Shown: positions 41,151 to 54,776, numbered from the stretch's first letter. The stretch is DNA of 64,000 nt from Sycon ciliatum (GCF_964019385.1 NC_088649.1:18692026-18756025); one strand, 5' to 3'. Notes: generated by a model not told the origin, from the sequence alone. Made by a program: numbers and translations.

Positions 41151-44100
41151 AACTCGCTTCTGGCAGTCTGTCAGCCCCGCTCCTGGGCCAGAGCTGCATC
41201 AGCACAGCCTCTAGAGTATCGCTCCACTTCAGAACGCAATAAAAAACAAGGAAACTCAAAGAAATCCAGTGCAAGCCGCGGATGATTATAATCTTCGGCG
41301 GAAAAGCGGGGCCTCGAGCTGATTTTCATCGAGTGGATTAAATCTCTCAAATCTCCCGCTCAGCGGCAACTATCCATGGTAACCACGGATTATTTTCAAA
41401 ATTTCCCTCAATGTGCATGTGACCGCCAGATACCAGTAAACGACATGCGATTGTACCGGTCACAGTGTAGCTGGGTTTTCACGAAAATTTGAAACTTATA
41501 CGATTGTGAGAAAAGTTCAGAAACCACACTTACACATACACACACACGCGCACACACACACACACACATGCGCGCACGCGCGCGCGCGCACACACACACA
41601 CACCTGTCCTGTGTCGTTGAGCCACTACCACAACTTGGCACAAGGATCGCATCGGCCCCAAAGGGGCAGTAGAGCGAAAGTGAGAGGTGTTGGCTTCGAG
41701 TTCACCTATCTCTATTAATGGTGAAAGCAACCTTGATCGAAAGTCATGCCAAACGGATTTATCTACCACGCGCGCGTGCGCGTATACAAAACGGAGGAAG
41801 GAGTACGCACTCTCCCTGTATGATGTTTCTGTTGTATTCGTGAACAATGTCATTGATGTTTTTCCATGCATGTTTTTGAATATGCGAGCATAACTTGAAG
41901 TAACTTCCAACATCAAGCACATTCTTGCTTCTCATCAGCATGTACCGGTACAAGTTTATGTTGGGCAGTTATGTAGCGTTTGTTTTACCGACTGCGTTTG
42001 TTGGTGCTTGCAGGTCATTGGCATGCTGTCTGTTTCACAGAAGCTCGTGTAACAGGTTCACCGTACAGCTATGAATGCAACGTAGCGTGTCGAAGCCACT
42101 TCGGTATGACGTGATGCCTAATTTCCTGGTTGTACCAAAATTGCGAGTATGCAAGTGATCGTCAAGCCTGCCCCTGTACAGTGGCCGTCTTGCCTTGTTA
42201 CGCCTGGTTCTGACTCTGCGTTCTCGTATACTCCATGCAATGTTACAAGGAATCCTGCTCCCTTCTCAAGCAATTCATTGGCAACAAAACGCTCGGCTAT
42301 GCCGTGTAACTTTGCTGTGCGGTTTGTGCTTTGTCAATGTTGTGTACCAGTTCATGATCTGTGCTTGCTGGTCTGTTTGTTTTCTCTCGCACAATTGAGG
42401 CGCTGTAGCACAGTTTACAGTGTCGATCATCCTGCCCAGGCTCTGATTTCACGTACAACAGTACGGTTTCTCTTGTTGCTCACTGTAATGTGCATGATAC
42501 AAGGTCCTTGGTACTTCATCATCACCTGGTGCTGTTGCTGCCATTGTTGGACCCTGCTGATATCCTTCTCGCAATGCCCGAACGTTGTTCCAACAAATGC
42601 ACAACTTGCTCTTAGTTGTCACATTCGGTTTGGTCTCGTTCCAGTCTTTCGAATTGAGTTAGTGCGTAAACTTGTATGACTGAGTGGTGAAGCAAAAGCC
42701 GTGCGCCGGCAAACATTCAATGTCCGGGTGTTCGCACAGCAGAAAAGCAACCAACAGAAAATCACGGAATCATAGCAAACAAAACAAGATCATCAGATAA
42801 TAAAAGTGTGGCTAGACACGGCTAGTCCGCAAGAGTCTCAGTCACGCAACTGACAGTCGTTGACTGCCAGCACAACAGGAGTGGCAGCATCCAAACGACT
42901 GCGGTAGGGAGAAGCACGGTGACCACGGAGGCTCATGTTGCAGGATCGAACCAAAGCAAAGGAGACAAGAGAGCGGATCCAGGACATGACGGAGGATCCG
43001 GGTGTAATGATGCACCAAGGTCCCGGGACTTGCGTCCAATTCCTGAGTGATTTTTGTGTGCCTAACCGTTAGCCTCTAGGTATCATACCATATTTGTTTG
43101 GTTCAACCGTTTTGGATGCCCACTGCAATACCATTCACTGTATTATGTGTGTATTATGTGTGTATGTTATCCAATAAATCTCCCATATTTTTGGGTGGAC
43201 AAACCTCGCCATAAGTCAGTAACCTGGCATTTTGCACCAACAGAACTCCTAGGATATCAGCGCCGTCTCAGTACCTGGGGACAGTTGTAAAGAAAAATAA
43301 AAAATACCCTTGGCCCACAATGCCCCACTAAATAATCCGAAGGGTGTCGCGAAGACGACAATTTCCTTACCTTTCTTTCGTGGACGAAAAAAGACACTTC
43401 GCTTCGTCCGTTGCGCATGAAACGAAACATGAGGGTAGTGTTTATCGATTAGAATAGGTATCATGCACGAAGGAATGGCGAAAAGGTACTATGCTCGAGC
43501 GCTGGTCGTCGTCTTGTTTGTCAATTTTGAGTCCCATTGAGAATTTTCTTCTCCAGAAGGGTAGGACTAACGACACGCTTATCTATTTTTACGGATTTTC
43601 TTTCATAAAAAATAAACGTCACAGGCTGCTCTTCGGAGGTGTCCGCGTCCCAGCGGTCCGGGCAAGCGACCGCATCTCAGTGGGACACTTGTCCGTGGCC
43701 TTTGTACTGTGGGAGAGCCTTTCCAGGGACTACACACCTGGGTACCGGGTATGGACAAATCCCTGGTGTTGCTCCTTTGTTGTTCCCAGTCGTTTTACGA
43801 CTCCCTGGTTGTTCCTTTCCTTTTTATTTGTTTTTGCTGAGAAAGAAACGTTGCTGCATGAAAAGCTTTCTGTTCACGTCAGCGCCTTTGGCATTTGCTC
43901 TAGTAACATTGCTGGCTGATAATAGTCATTGCTCGTGATGCCAAAGGTGAAGAGAAGCTGGGTTTCTTGCCATTTGAAACTTCCTGATTCTGAAAATGTA
44001 GCTTGAACTAAGAGCTCCAAGTATCAAGTTTAGTTTTTCGTTGTGCCAGACCTGTTGTTAGAAGCTGAAGAGATGAGGAGCAAGGGCCTAGCCTAGGGAA

Positions 44101-44280
44101 GCGTTGGATTAATGCCAATAATGGTGTTTATGGCCCTGAAGACGCCAGCAGTTTTCACTTTTCAGGAGGACAGCCAAGTTTGAGCAGGCAGATGACAGAT
44201 TATTTGAGCATTTATAGCAGATCGCCTCAGCACCTCCTGCCACTGTGCGCTCTCCCAGAATTGCATGCAGAAGTTACATG
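41151..44280. other. No supported gene; CA/CG microsatellite
   Basis: A (CA)n/(CG)n tract lies at 41537-41603. Open frames at 42149-42679 (176 codons) and 43491-43919 (142 codons) show no domain, and their composition does not suggest conserved proteins. 43140-43165 is a short TGTGTATTA duplication. Confidence 0.5.
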
Positions 44281-44813
44281 TGTAGTATCCCTGACTGTCA
44301 GTGATCACACAGCCAAGTCTCTACCAGTAGTTACAGGAACATTCTAGCCAAGTGCTTCTCACGCGCAACCACTTAGGACTAGATAGCCCTGCTTGCAAGA
44401 CCGGTACGGCCGCATGACCTATTGCGCTCATGCTGTACTAATACATTACATTGATTCCTGTATAGTCTGTTCCCCATCACTGACCCTCTTGATCCCTTGC
44501 GAGATTCTAGGCATCCAACAGCTTTCTTCCCCGAATCCATGTTATTGTTCAGCCCTAGCGCACACACATTCAAATGGCTTTTCCTTAGATCTTTCAACAG
44601 TTGTCTTCCTAGTAATCTTTTGCATTCGCTCCCAGCTGCTCTCTCCCTCTGGCCTATATAAACCCATCATTCTTTCTCATTGCTGCGTGGAATTATGAAG
44701 TGAAGAGTCTAAGCCCAAGAGCTTGTTTTCCTCCCGCTAGTGCTGTCAGCCTGTATCACTTTCTGTTGTAAGCCCAAAGTGCCTCAGACACGAGCAGGCT
44801 GGCAGCCACTACA
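44281..44813 (+). repeat. 5' long terminal repeat
   Basis: TGTAGTATCCCTGACTG to GCAGCCACTACA. A GGCCTATATAAACCC element at 44652-44666 is a good TATA box for the element transcript. Confidence 0.9.
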
Positions 44814-44814
44814 T

Positions 44815-44828
44815 TGGTGTCAGAAGTG
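44815..44828 (+). promoter_or_regulatory. tRNA primer-binding site
   Basis: TTGGTGTCAGAAGTG starts one base after the LTR. TGG plus this sequence is a form often seen next to Ty3/Gypsy-type LTRs; the primer tRNA is not identified. Confidence 0.65.
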
Positions 44829-44934
44829 ATTCGTACCTTACGTGCTTTGTTATATTCTCTGTATTTCGTAGTCCCCGTCCTTTCCTTTGTTTCCTGACCT
44901 CTCATCCGTTACGTAGTTCTCGAGTATCATTAGT

Positions 44935-45768
44935 ATGGCTCAGCAACAACAACAACCCGCTCAGGCTGCCCCGGCTGCTCCTGCCCCGGCTGCTCCTCGT
45001 TTCCGAACCCATGACGACCTGAGAACGATGCAGAATCCCGGTTCGTCAGTCCATCCGCACAGCAGATCGACGCTGTCACGTACGCATTTCGGCAAAATGG
45101 ATCACCATCATTCTTCAGCGAGTTCCCATGCCCTCCGGTATGTCCCTGGCCTACAGCCACCGGTATATGTACGACCCAAGCGACGTCGGCCCTTTCGTCT
45201 TCGCCCATATTGCCGATTTTGCAAGCAGATTGGCCATGCCATAGCGTATTGCTATCGTCGTCGCGATACACGGCACATCTTCCCTTCAACCCAGGTATGT
45301 CACCATTCTTGCTGTATCCCTACTCAATCATCTACCCGGTCAAATGCAACTGTTACTAGTACACATGCCACCCCTATCGTGCAAGCTACGCCGCGTATTA
45401 TGCAAGCTCCCCCATCCAGCAGTAGTTTCCCTTCTGTTCTTATGCTCCTTCCTGCCATATCCCTATCACTAACTCGTGCTGCTGCCAAAGTTGTTCCCCT
45501 GCTAACATCTCTCACATTTAGTTTGTTTGCTACACTACACGCTATACACAAGGCCCTCCACGTTCCTTCAGCAACTCCATCCCACAGACAATCCCAGCCC
45601 CAGTCCCCGTCCCACCATTCGATCAACAGCCTAGGACTCACAACCCTCCATATCCCTTCATGTCCGTCCAGATACATGCAGTCCACAGTTCTAGATCGCC
45701 CAACATTCCATCCCACTGAAACTCCCCTACAACCGCTTTCTCCCCGGTCTGACCACAAAGTTTCCTAG
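44935..45768 (+). CDS. Gag-like nucleocapsid protein of the LTR element
   Basis: The predicted protein has 277 residues. It opens MAQQQQQPAQAAPAAPAPAA, a glutamine/proline/alanine leader. A basic stretch (RPKRRRPFRLRP) precedes a zinc knuckle CRFCKQIGHAIAYC (C-X2-C-X4-H-X4-C). The rest is serine/proline-rich and low in conserved features. The knuckle would bind the element RNA. There is no capsid-like domain that I can recognise, and no protease, reverse transcriptase or integrase. Beyond ~45300 the frame may be non-coding sequence that happens to be open. Confidence 0.6.
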   Translation: MAQQQQQPAQAAPAAPAPAAPRFRTHDDLRTMQNPGSSVHPHSRSTLSRTHFGKMDHHHSSASSHALRYVPGLQPPVYVRPKRRRPFRLRPYCRFCKQIGHAIAYCYRRRDTRHIFPSTQVCHHSCCIPTQSSTRSNATVTSTHATPIVQATPRIMQAPPSSSSFPSVLMLLPAISLSLTRAAAKVVPLLTSLTFSLFATLHAIHKALHVPSATPSHRQSQPQSPSHHSINSLGLTTLHIPSCPSRYMQSTVLDRPTFHPTETPLQPLSPRSDHKVS

Positions 45769-46171
45769 CCTTTTCGTTACCCATCCCGATCATGTCCACC
45801 CCGTTCCGACCACGCAATCAGTTTCAGACCCAAAATACTGTATACCCTGCAAGCACGCACTCAACTAACCAGTCCATGTACGTGTACAAGTAACAATGAT
45901 TATACCGCCACATGGTGAGCGAGTCCTTTCCAGTGGTACCGTCCCAGAAGAGACGAGAGTCAAGAATTATTACCGTCCACAATACGAGTGACGCGATGGA
46001 ACACATCCCTTTTACCGTCCAATACATGTATTGAGACGCGAACACATACATGTACATTTTCCCGCTCCACAGAGAGACAAATTCTTCACACATTTTAAAT
46101 GCATGTGTCTGTCTTTTCACGAACACCCGTCCCGTAGATACGAGGACGTGTCTCAACGGAGGAGGGGCGGA

Positions 46172-46704
46172 TGTAGTATCCCTGACTGTCAGTGATCACA
46201 CAGCCAAGTCTCTACCAGTAGTTACAGGAACATTCTAGCCAAGTGCTTCTCACGCGCAACCACTTAGGACTAGATAGCCCTGCTTGCAAGACCGGTACGG
46301 CCGCATGACCTATTGCGCTCATGCTGTACTAATACATTACATTGATTCCTGTATAGTCTGTTCCCCATCACTGACCCTCTTGATCCCTTGCGAGATTCTA
46401 GGCATCCAACAGCTTTCTTCCCCGAATCCATGTTATTGTTCAGCCCTAGCTCACACACATTCAAATGGCTTTTCCTTAGATCTTTCAACAGTTGTCTTCC
46501 TAGTAATCTTTTGCACTCGCTCCCAGCTGCTCTCTCCCTCTGGCCTATATAAACCCATCATTCTTTCTCATTGCTGCGTGGAATTATGAAGTGAAGAGTC
46601 TAAGCCCAAGAGCTTGTTTTCCTCCCGCTAGTGCTGTCAGCCTGTATCACTTTCTGTTGTAAGCCCAAAGTGCCTCAGACACGAGCAGGCTGGCAGACAC
46701 TACA
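46172..46704 (+). repeat. 3' long terminal repeat
   Basis: Same 533-bp length as the 5' LTR. Visible differences are in the GCGCAC/GCTCAC, GCATTC/GCACTC and GCAGCC/GCAGAC words. Confidence 0.9.
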
Positions 46705-46960
46705 CATGCCTGTCACAGTGTGCAATGGACAACGCGTTTGCATTGCTTATGGATGCAAGCGGATGGAGTGTAGACCAGATGAGAGAAAGTGATCCGGATA
46801 TTCAACTAGCTTGGACTGCCATAATTAATTGGCCAGGTGTCTGGACCATCTGAACATTGCTCCGAACCAATCCACAGAAACAGTACCCACACAGGAAGCC
46901 AAATGATAAACCCATTCATCAGCTACCGAACCTTTCATCAAAATGTAATGCAGTGCATGC

Positions 46961-46963
<3 letters not shown>

Positions 46964-47045
<82 letters not shown>
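46964..47045. repeat. (ACT)n microsatellite
   Basis: About 27 uninterrupted ACT units. Confidence 0.97.
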
Positions 47046-47048
<3 letters not shown>

Positions 47049-47462
47049 AAAGAGATCAAGGGATGCCACATGTCTTTAACAGATACAACGTGGAGGCTCA
47101 GTATTTTCAAGAACACAGTGTAGTCTAGACAACTAGAACAACGGGTCTTGCACCTAAAGTCCCTGATTTGCTTGTCGTATTTACATGTAGGTCCTTGCAA
47201 TTCTCCGAGGGTTACGTACCACAGTATGAGATATATGAGGGATACCTGCAGCATGATAGATCCATCGGTACGTGCAATTCTCCTGGACGTTTGTGTGTGG
47301 TGATAGTGGTATAGGACATGTGATGTACTAGTAAGCCTCTTTGATCGCTCACACATGATCCATTGCCAGCATTGGTTACACTTTATTATCAATTGGTAAT
47401 GACTTACGCTGGTCTGCGTACCCACCCACTCTACTCTAAAAGGTAGAGACTCTCGCTTGCCA

Positions 47463-50400
47463 TTAAAGGGGCACTCCGGCTTCATTTTCGACGGCGAGTT
47501 TTCGATGCCAATACGGAGGTAGGTGAAAGAGAAGACCCCTCGAACAAGAACGAGTCTCCAGAAGCGATCGAGTCGAGCAGGAAGACGACTTTTGAATTTC
47601 GCCGAGCGAGCGCTGATGACGTAATGAGGGATTAGCTTGCCAGTGGAAATGCATCTGCGCACATACATTTCACATACTTTTTGGCCAATTTTCAATCGAA
47701 GAGGAGGTTGTTTTCTATGTTCTCTCAACGTCGTGAGCGATCCCATCTTCTATACCCTTCCAGGTACCCTGAAGGTCCTCCAGAGGAGAATTTATCTCCA
47801 GCGAAGCGTTGTTGATCCGCTAAATTTGTCTCGAGACATATTCACCCAGTGCAGTGCTGATATTAATGTAGAATGTTGAATCTGTGATAATTGTTGACGA
47901 TGGAGAGAGAGGCTGATAGCCGCTGTCGCAGGGAGAGTGAAGCTGCTGGAAGTAACAACGGGGAACCCGTTTGTATCACCTGAACAACCAGACTTCAAAG
48001 CAGCTTGACCAAATCGGAGGGTGCCTCGTTGCTTATCGTCAATATTACACCGACATGAATTACTACAAGTACACTGGTGAGTTTTTATCTTGTTTTGTTC
48101 GTATGCTAGTACCCTGGCCTGGAGTTCTCGTTAGCAAATTCCTATTCCCTGGCGTTTTCTAAACATTCCGTGTAGTACTGAATACATGATCAAGTGAACA
48201 AGTAACGAAACAGTTCTGTCCGCAGATTGAGTACATGATCAAGTATTCCGATTTGGGTAGATGTGGAATTTGGACATGTATTTTATAAAATAATTCTATT
48301 TTCCCAATAGAGCGTTTGTAGTGAAATGGTTGCCCAAATACAACGAAATTGATTCTGCAGTTCTACAACTTGTACTGAAATCCAGTCAAAGTAAAAATGA
48401 TTCTTCATGACAGTTGGGGTCAATGAAATCTGATCCAGGCATAACGAATAGTGACGCCTGCCACCCCGAGAACGAATGCCCATTTGGTGGGGGATACCAA
48501 AGTACTCGAAAGTGGTGCGTGTTTCAATGTGGCATGGAAGTTTTATAATCATATTATGATCTCTGGTCAATGCAGCATACGATAGCCATCATGAATTGCA
48601 GGCCTCGAACGCAACTCAGACCAGAATTGGCAGTTCCCTAAGTTTATAATTCCATGGCCCCAGCTGTGGTTATAGAAGTTCGTTTGCACATTATTCTTAT
48701 ACAAGTAGTCGATAGGTTTATACTGATGGCCACAAACAACGGCAGTTCAAACTTCACTGACGTGTTCATGAGCTTAGAGATTTCCCTCCACTATTTCTGT
48801 TGTGCATACAGGTCTGTCCAATATGCATTGACGGTATTGGGTATGGTATCTGCTCTGAGAAGGGAATCGCTGGAGCCACAGTCCAATTATACAGGCTTTC
48901 AAGAAACAGAGAGGAGCCATCTTTCCAAGCTGATACCTGATGTGTACCGACGGAATTCTCACGAGATACCTTACAGACTACGTGTGGTGTGTACTTCATA
49001 GTACTCCTTCGACTACTATCTAGAATCAAGTCGACTGAAACAAGTTCAAACAACTCTGGCTTCAAACGAGCCGTCGATTAGACAAACAAAACATTCTCTC
49101 ATATACTGGACCACTCTGACAACTCACGACCTATTCCTAACGATTGCCACCGCTTATAAAATATGTAGAGTGCTGATTGGAATGTGCTCACAATCTCAAC
49201 AATTCAGTGCTATAATTATTTGAACAATGTGTTAGACATTATTCCAATTTCCTTCCATAAATGTTGTATCCACAGTGCTCCAAAGTTTCTTCGCTCTCTA
49301 GCCGCCTGCGAGTCTAACAGTGAAATTGTTAGTTCATATTTATAAGGTGGGAATGTGGGAGGGAGTTGAACATATTTTTATATAAGGGACCTGCAACTGT
49401 AATACCACAGTACAGTAGCCGGCAAATGTGTAGAAAACAGAAATGCATGTTCCCATCATTGTACATGGACGGGCGCAGCAGGCCGAAGCTATCAGCCAGA
49501 ACAGGATTTACAATCACTTAGAGATACTTGAGCTATTCCAGTATTCTCCGTGAGCTGTCCCATTCCACAATGGTTCATGCCATCATTATTTCTGGTAGTA
49601 TCCATGTGCATAGTTCCAAGACCATCTCGGATTCTTCAGAAATTTGTGCCACGGCAAAAGACAATGCTTGACTCGGTCACTGGGGCAGTCAAACTTCCCA
49701 TCACAAATGAACTTCAATTTCTCATCTGTTTCAAGTATATGTACTGCCATGACTCGACCATGCTTCATCCACAGCTGGGCGAAAATTGTGTCGTCGAATT
49801 CCATAGCGCACCTTCTTGCTGCCATGCAGGAGTATGTTGAGAGAAGTGAACATATTTTTACTAAAAAACAACAGCCACTGAAGAGGATAGCAATAGCCTT
49901 GGGTGAATTTCCTGCAGGTACACGTTGTTGGTAGGTCTACTGATCGGTCTCCATATCGTCAAGTTCAGAAATCACCTGTACTACACATCTTGTAGAAGGG
50001 ATCCTGATCGAATAATTTTCTGGTCATAAAATTCACTAAACTTGAGGGCGAGACAAATAGTCAGTACTCCCCGATTCCGTCAAGGTGCTTTGAAGTCTGG
50101 ATGCACATGTGATGCTAACAAGCTCCCCGTCGTGACTTCCAGCAGCTTCACTTTCCCTGCGACAGCGGCTATCAATCTCTCTCTCCATCGTCGACAATTA
50201 TGACAGATTCAACATTCTACATTAATATCAACTGGGTGAATATGTCTCGAGACGAATTTATCGGATCAACAACGCTTCGCTGGAGATAAATTCTCCTCTG
50301 GAGGACCTTCAAGGTACCTGGAAGGGTATAGAAGACGGGATCGCTCACGACGTTGAGAGAACATAGAAAACAACCTCCTCTTCGATTGAAAATTGGCCAA

Positions 50401-50618
50401 AAAGTATGTAAAATGTATGTGCGCAGATGCATTTCCACTGGCAAGCTAATCCCTCATTACGTCATCAGCGCTCGCTCGGCGAAATTCAAAAGTCGTCTTC
50501 CTGCTCGACTCGATCGCTTCTGGAGACTCGTTCTTGTTCGAGGGGTCTTCTCTTTCACCTACCTTCGTCTTGGCATCGAAAAATCGCCGTCGAAAATGAA
50601 GCCGGAGTGCCCCTTTAA
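47463..50618. mobile_element. 3.2-kb element with ~550-bp inverted arms (foldback type)
   Basis: The arms 47463-48020 and 50077-50618 are inverted copies. The ends read TTAA-AGGGGCACTCCGGCTT and the inverse, so TTAA flanks both sides, as for the element at 26739. The ~2-kb interior has no complete transposase. Minus-strand frames at 49586-49825 (DDTIFAQLWMKHGRVMAVHI, ETDEKLKFICDGKFDCPSD) and 48283-48570 look protein-like but are unidentified; they may be exons of a transposase or captured gene. Confidence 0.78.
49586..49825 (-). CDS. Unidentified coding-like segment inside the foldback element
   Basis: The segment spans 79 codons, with balanced amino-acid use: FDDTIFAQLWMKHGRVMAVH, ILETDEKLKFICDGKFDC, PSDRVKHCLLPWHKFLKNPR. 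A CATGGCAG acceptor-like site precedes it on the minus strand. I do not recognise a family. It could be an exon of the element's own transposase. Confidence that it is coding is low. Confidence 0.25.
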   Translation of the reverse strand: MAARRCAMEFDDTIFAQLWMKHGRVMAVHILETDEKLKFICDGKFDCPSDRVKHCLLPWHKFLKNPRWSWNYAHGYYQK

Positions 50619-50889
50619 TTTATCCGATAGTTTGACTCTCTAGAGTATCCCTACTACATGTATTATATGATAATTTATATTACCAATGCTCTAGACAGCA
50701 AGCTGTTTTACAATTATCCTTCTACATGACATTGTATATCTTCTTGACACCATGACTTTCTTTGAAGGTCTTGTAGCTATGAAATGTTATTTGCTGCAGG
50801 GCATGTGTGTGTGTGAGTGTGTGTGCATGCGTGAATGTCCCACGCGTGGGTAAATATACAGTTATGTACGTGTTCTGTGCCACACAATT

Positions 50890-51089
50890 NNNNNNNNNNN
50901 NNNNNNNNNNNNNNNNNNNNNNNNNNNNNNNNNNNNNNNNNNNNNNNNNNNNNNNNNNNNNNNNNNNNNNNNNNNNNNNNNNNNNNNNNNNNNNNNNNNN
51001 NNNNNNNNNNNNNNNNNNNNNNNNNNNNNNNNNNNNNNNNNNNNNNNNNNNNNNNNNNNNNNNNNNNNNNNNNNNNNNNNNNNNNNNNN
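50890..51089. other. Assembly gap (200 N)
   Basis: A run of exactly 200 N, a conventional scaffold gap. Sequence on each side is not repeat-matched. Confidence 0.99.
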
Positions 51090-52094
<1,005 letters not shown>

Positions 52095-52290
52095 AGACCA
52101 AAAATAGGGATTCACTGGCCAGAAAAATCACTTCAAATAGCTGTATGGTGTAGACCAGGCTGAATAGTGACGGTCAATTCTTCAGCCTTGCAAGCTGTTG
52201 AATGGTGCAATCCCAGCACAAGTTGCTATGGCTTCTGCCGTAGCATTGCTATCATCGCCTCCGGCGATGGGCGTCAAAGGTCAAAGGTGT
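52095..52290 (+). repeat. Dispersed repeat flanked by GT tract, inverse at 57.0-57.2 kb
   Basis: ATAGGGATTCACTGGCCAGA, CTTGCAAGCTGTTGAATGGT and CCCAGCACAAGTTGCTA return inverted at 57045-57182. Both copies lie beside GT/CA microsatellites. Confidence 0.8.
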
Positions 52291-52639
52291 GTGCGTGCGT
52301 GCGCACAATAATTTGAAAACAAATAATTAATCCTTGACTCTCCATTATTCTCTTTCGATTCTTGGTTTTTTCTAGGTATTTTCTTGGCGTTGTGTGGGTG
52401 TGTGCATGTGTGTGTGTGTGTGCGTGCACAATAAATTGGCAACACCACATGATTGAGATATTGTAATTTGCAGCGTCTGCGAAGAAACCACTTGATTTGA
52501 GGATGGTGTTTGTAGGGTTTTTCATGTAATGAAGTGGCTGCAGTGGCGCCTCAATACTTATTTTTTATCTTGAGAAGTGAATGATGTAAAGGATTAAAGG
52601 GAGAGGCCGTTTTCTGGTTAATATTCACTGCTTACAGCA

Positions 52640-52950
52640 GATCCTATGTCTAATTTCGAACTCTGGATAGGGGATGCCTAATTGGCTGGACTTTATCCAG
52701 GGAGTGTTGTCCACATAAAGACTCCTTATAGTTGATTTCAAAGTTTGGACTCCATACAGTTGATTTTGGACCAATGGACTCTATATAGGGGTGAAGCCAA
52801 TTGGCTGGACTCTATACAGGGAGTGATGTCCATCTAAACTTTGAGCTTACAGTTGATTCCAAGTTTGGACTCTGTACAGTGATTTTGGACCAATGGACTC
52901 TATATAGGGGTTGGACATCATATAGGGGCTGGACGCTCTACTGAGTCCAA
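52640..52950. repeat. Degenerate tandem repeat of GGACTCTATA.AGGG units
   Basis: Phrases such as GGACTCTATACAGGGAGTG, ACAGTTGATTTTGGACCAAT and GGACTCTATATAGGGG recur four or more times with variation. Confidence 0.8.
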
Positions 52951-53159
52951 CATATATTTTTCACTATTATTCACAAACCCAACTCGTAAAATAAATAATT
53001 ATGTGGACGTATGAATCGATACACCCATGCTCTGGATGATGTTGGTACTAAAGCAATATTACGTCTCGCCAGAATACATGTATGTATTTATAAAGCGACT
53101 TCCAATGCACTCACTTCTACAGTATGTAAGACCGGTTACACGGTGTGTTCCGTTGCGAC

Positions 53160-53370
53160 AGGTTGATGTCGTACCGCCGTACGGTAGTTCACCTTGGGGA
53201 CAAATCACTGGCGACGTTTCTCCTTCGATCAGTTTGGGAAAGTACTCCGTGGCTGGACAGATTTCTAAACACAGCACGAACCACACAGGACAACACAAAT
53301 CATGGCATGGATAGGCATCAGGAGTCTGACATCCTCCGAGGCTACAAACCACAGTCAAATCTTCTTCATG
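53160..53370 (-). CDS. Cysteine-rich exon, copy 1
   Basis: The minus-strand frame contains GCQTPDAYPCHDLCCPVWFV, LCLEICPATEYFPKLIEGET, SPVICPQGELPYGGTTSTC, then RNGTHRVTG and YCRSEC. Ten or more cysteines in ~75 residues suggest an extracellular disulphide-rich domain, loosely like a sushi or other secreted module. I do not assign a family. A close paralogue lies 2.5 kb away on the same strand. The differences between them are mostly conservative, which argues for coding constraint. The frame is open upstream to 53430; a likely acceptor lies near TTTGTAG (53340). Confidence 0.5.
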
Positions 53371-53775
53371 CCTGCAAATTGTAGTACCTGTCTGTTGAAT
53401 TTTACCAGCAAGCATGTGTATATCCAGCAAGACAAGTCAGATCAGAATTGCTCATCACTGAAGTGGAACTCTGATAAAACATAACCCTCCCCCGGGTCCC
53501 CCCCCCCCCCCCAGCAGGAAAGAGTACTCGATGCCAGAGTTACCTTTTATCACAACAACACATACATGTACATGAAGGTATGAATTTAATTTTTTAATTT
53601 TTTTACTTTTATTCACAAACCCAACTCTTAAAAACGAACTCGGATGGAGAGCCAAGGATTATCTTATGCTCCTTGGTCCTTTTTCTTTTCAAAAACGTAA
53701 AATAAATAATTATGTGGACGTATGAACCATTATCACTCTCTTATTATTGACCCCCACAGAAACTTGTGATCTCTA

Positions 53776-54776
53776 ATAGGCCATTCACACGACGTGCAAA
53801 CATTTGCATGCGTGTGACCGAGAAAACACGGGCAAACCGTGATCCAGTTCAGACGGTGCTGGGCAAACTTTGCAACTGTCAATAGAGAGGTTTTGCATTC
53901 CGAATTTCGGAATTATTTTCGGAATGTGGCGGCAGCAGTCGAAAAAGTAGTCGAACTTTCGGAAGTGTGATGGCGAAAGTGCATGGTTTTCCGAAAATAG
54001 ATTTTCGGCTCTTTCATGTTTGGGAGTGCATATTTGAATACAAAAAAAGTGTATTTTTCATGTTTGTATTTTTGTTTTCTGCTGCTCTCGATTATTTGAA
54101 AAAATTTCCACGTATGTAGTTTTGATTTTTGCTGGTTTTGCTGCTCTCGCTGATCTCGCCATGTTGACTAATCTTCTCACACTTCATCACACTCTATCTT
54201 CCTTTGCCCTGGAGCCTACTAACAGTACAAGACAGTAGTTCGCCAACCTCGTCTTCAGTTGTTGGATCACTTGGTCCACCATCAGTCCGTCCTCGTCTTC
54301 GAACCGCACCCAAATTCAGTTTGACCTGCGCACATGGATTTGATCCTGCTCAACCCCTTCGACGCTCTCCATTTTGTTTTGCATGGCAACCCTTGGAAAC
54401 GAAGTCGAATCAGATTTTCGGAATGCAAAACACTGAAAATACCGTTTTTCGGAACGCGCTTTTTTCGGAAAAGCACAGTCGAAAATCATTCCGAAATTCG
54501 GAATGCAAAACCTCTCTAGTGTATCCATAGTGACCTCCCGAAAATGCCGGGAAATGTTAAATTTTGAATTTTCCTTAGTTCAAGCACTGCATTTGCAGTA
54601 CGCACTTTAAACAACCGACACTTTTCCTGGCGTGCAAAGATAATCGCGAGCAAAAGGGCCTCGGCCAAGATAAAAAATCAGTTGCACGCGTGAGTCCAAG
54701 TTTATCGTATCCGAGTGAATATCCTTGGAAACAGTACGATAAAAGTGAGTTTGCTCGCCGTGTGAATGGCCTATAT
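53776..54776. mobile_element. TA-flanked DNA transposon remnant
   Basis: The ends TA-GGCCATTCACACG and CGTGTGAATGGCC-TA are inverted copies. A 2-bp TA duplication suggests the Tc1/mariner group. The inner part is largely occupied by a second element (53882-54519). No transposase was found. Confidence 0.55.
53882..54519. mobile_element. Nested TA-flanked MITE
   Basis: The ends read GAGAGGTTTTGCATTCCGAA, then TTTCGGAAT, with the inverse at 54465-54517, bounded by TA. It lies wholly inside the 53776-54776 element. No coding region was found. Confidence 0.65.

Larger units (their letters stand above)
44277..46708 (+). mobile_element. Young LTR retrotransposon lacking pol
   Basis: The 533-bp LTRs at 44281-44813 and 46172-46704 begin TG and end CA. 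They differ at only about three positions by eye. They are flanked by CATG (44277-44280 and 46705-46708). A primer-binding site follows the first LTR, and a purine-rich tract (GGAGGAGGGGCGGA, 46158-46171) precedes the second. The 1358-bp interior encodes only a gag-like protein, so the element must borrow pol. Confidence 0.9.

Noticed and set aside
42149..42679. 176-codon frame
   Set aside because: Cysteine/valine/leucine-rich with no domain, no splice or promoter context, and no paralogue in the window.
46825..47123. Poly-serine, poly-threonine and poly-tyrosine frames
   Set aside because: Translations of the (ACT)n microsatellite.
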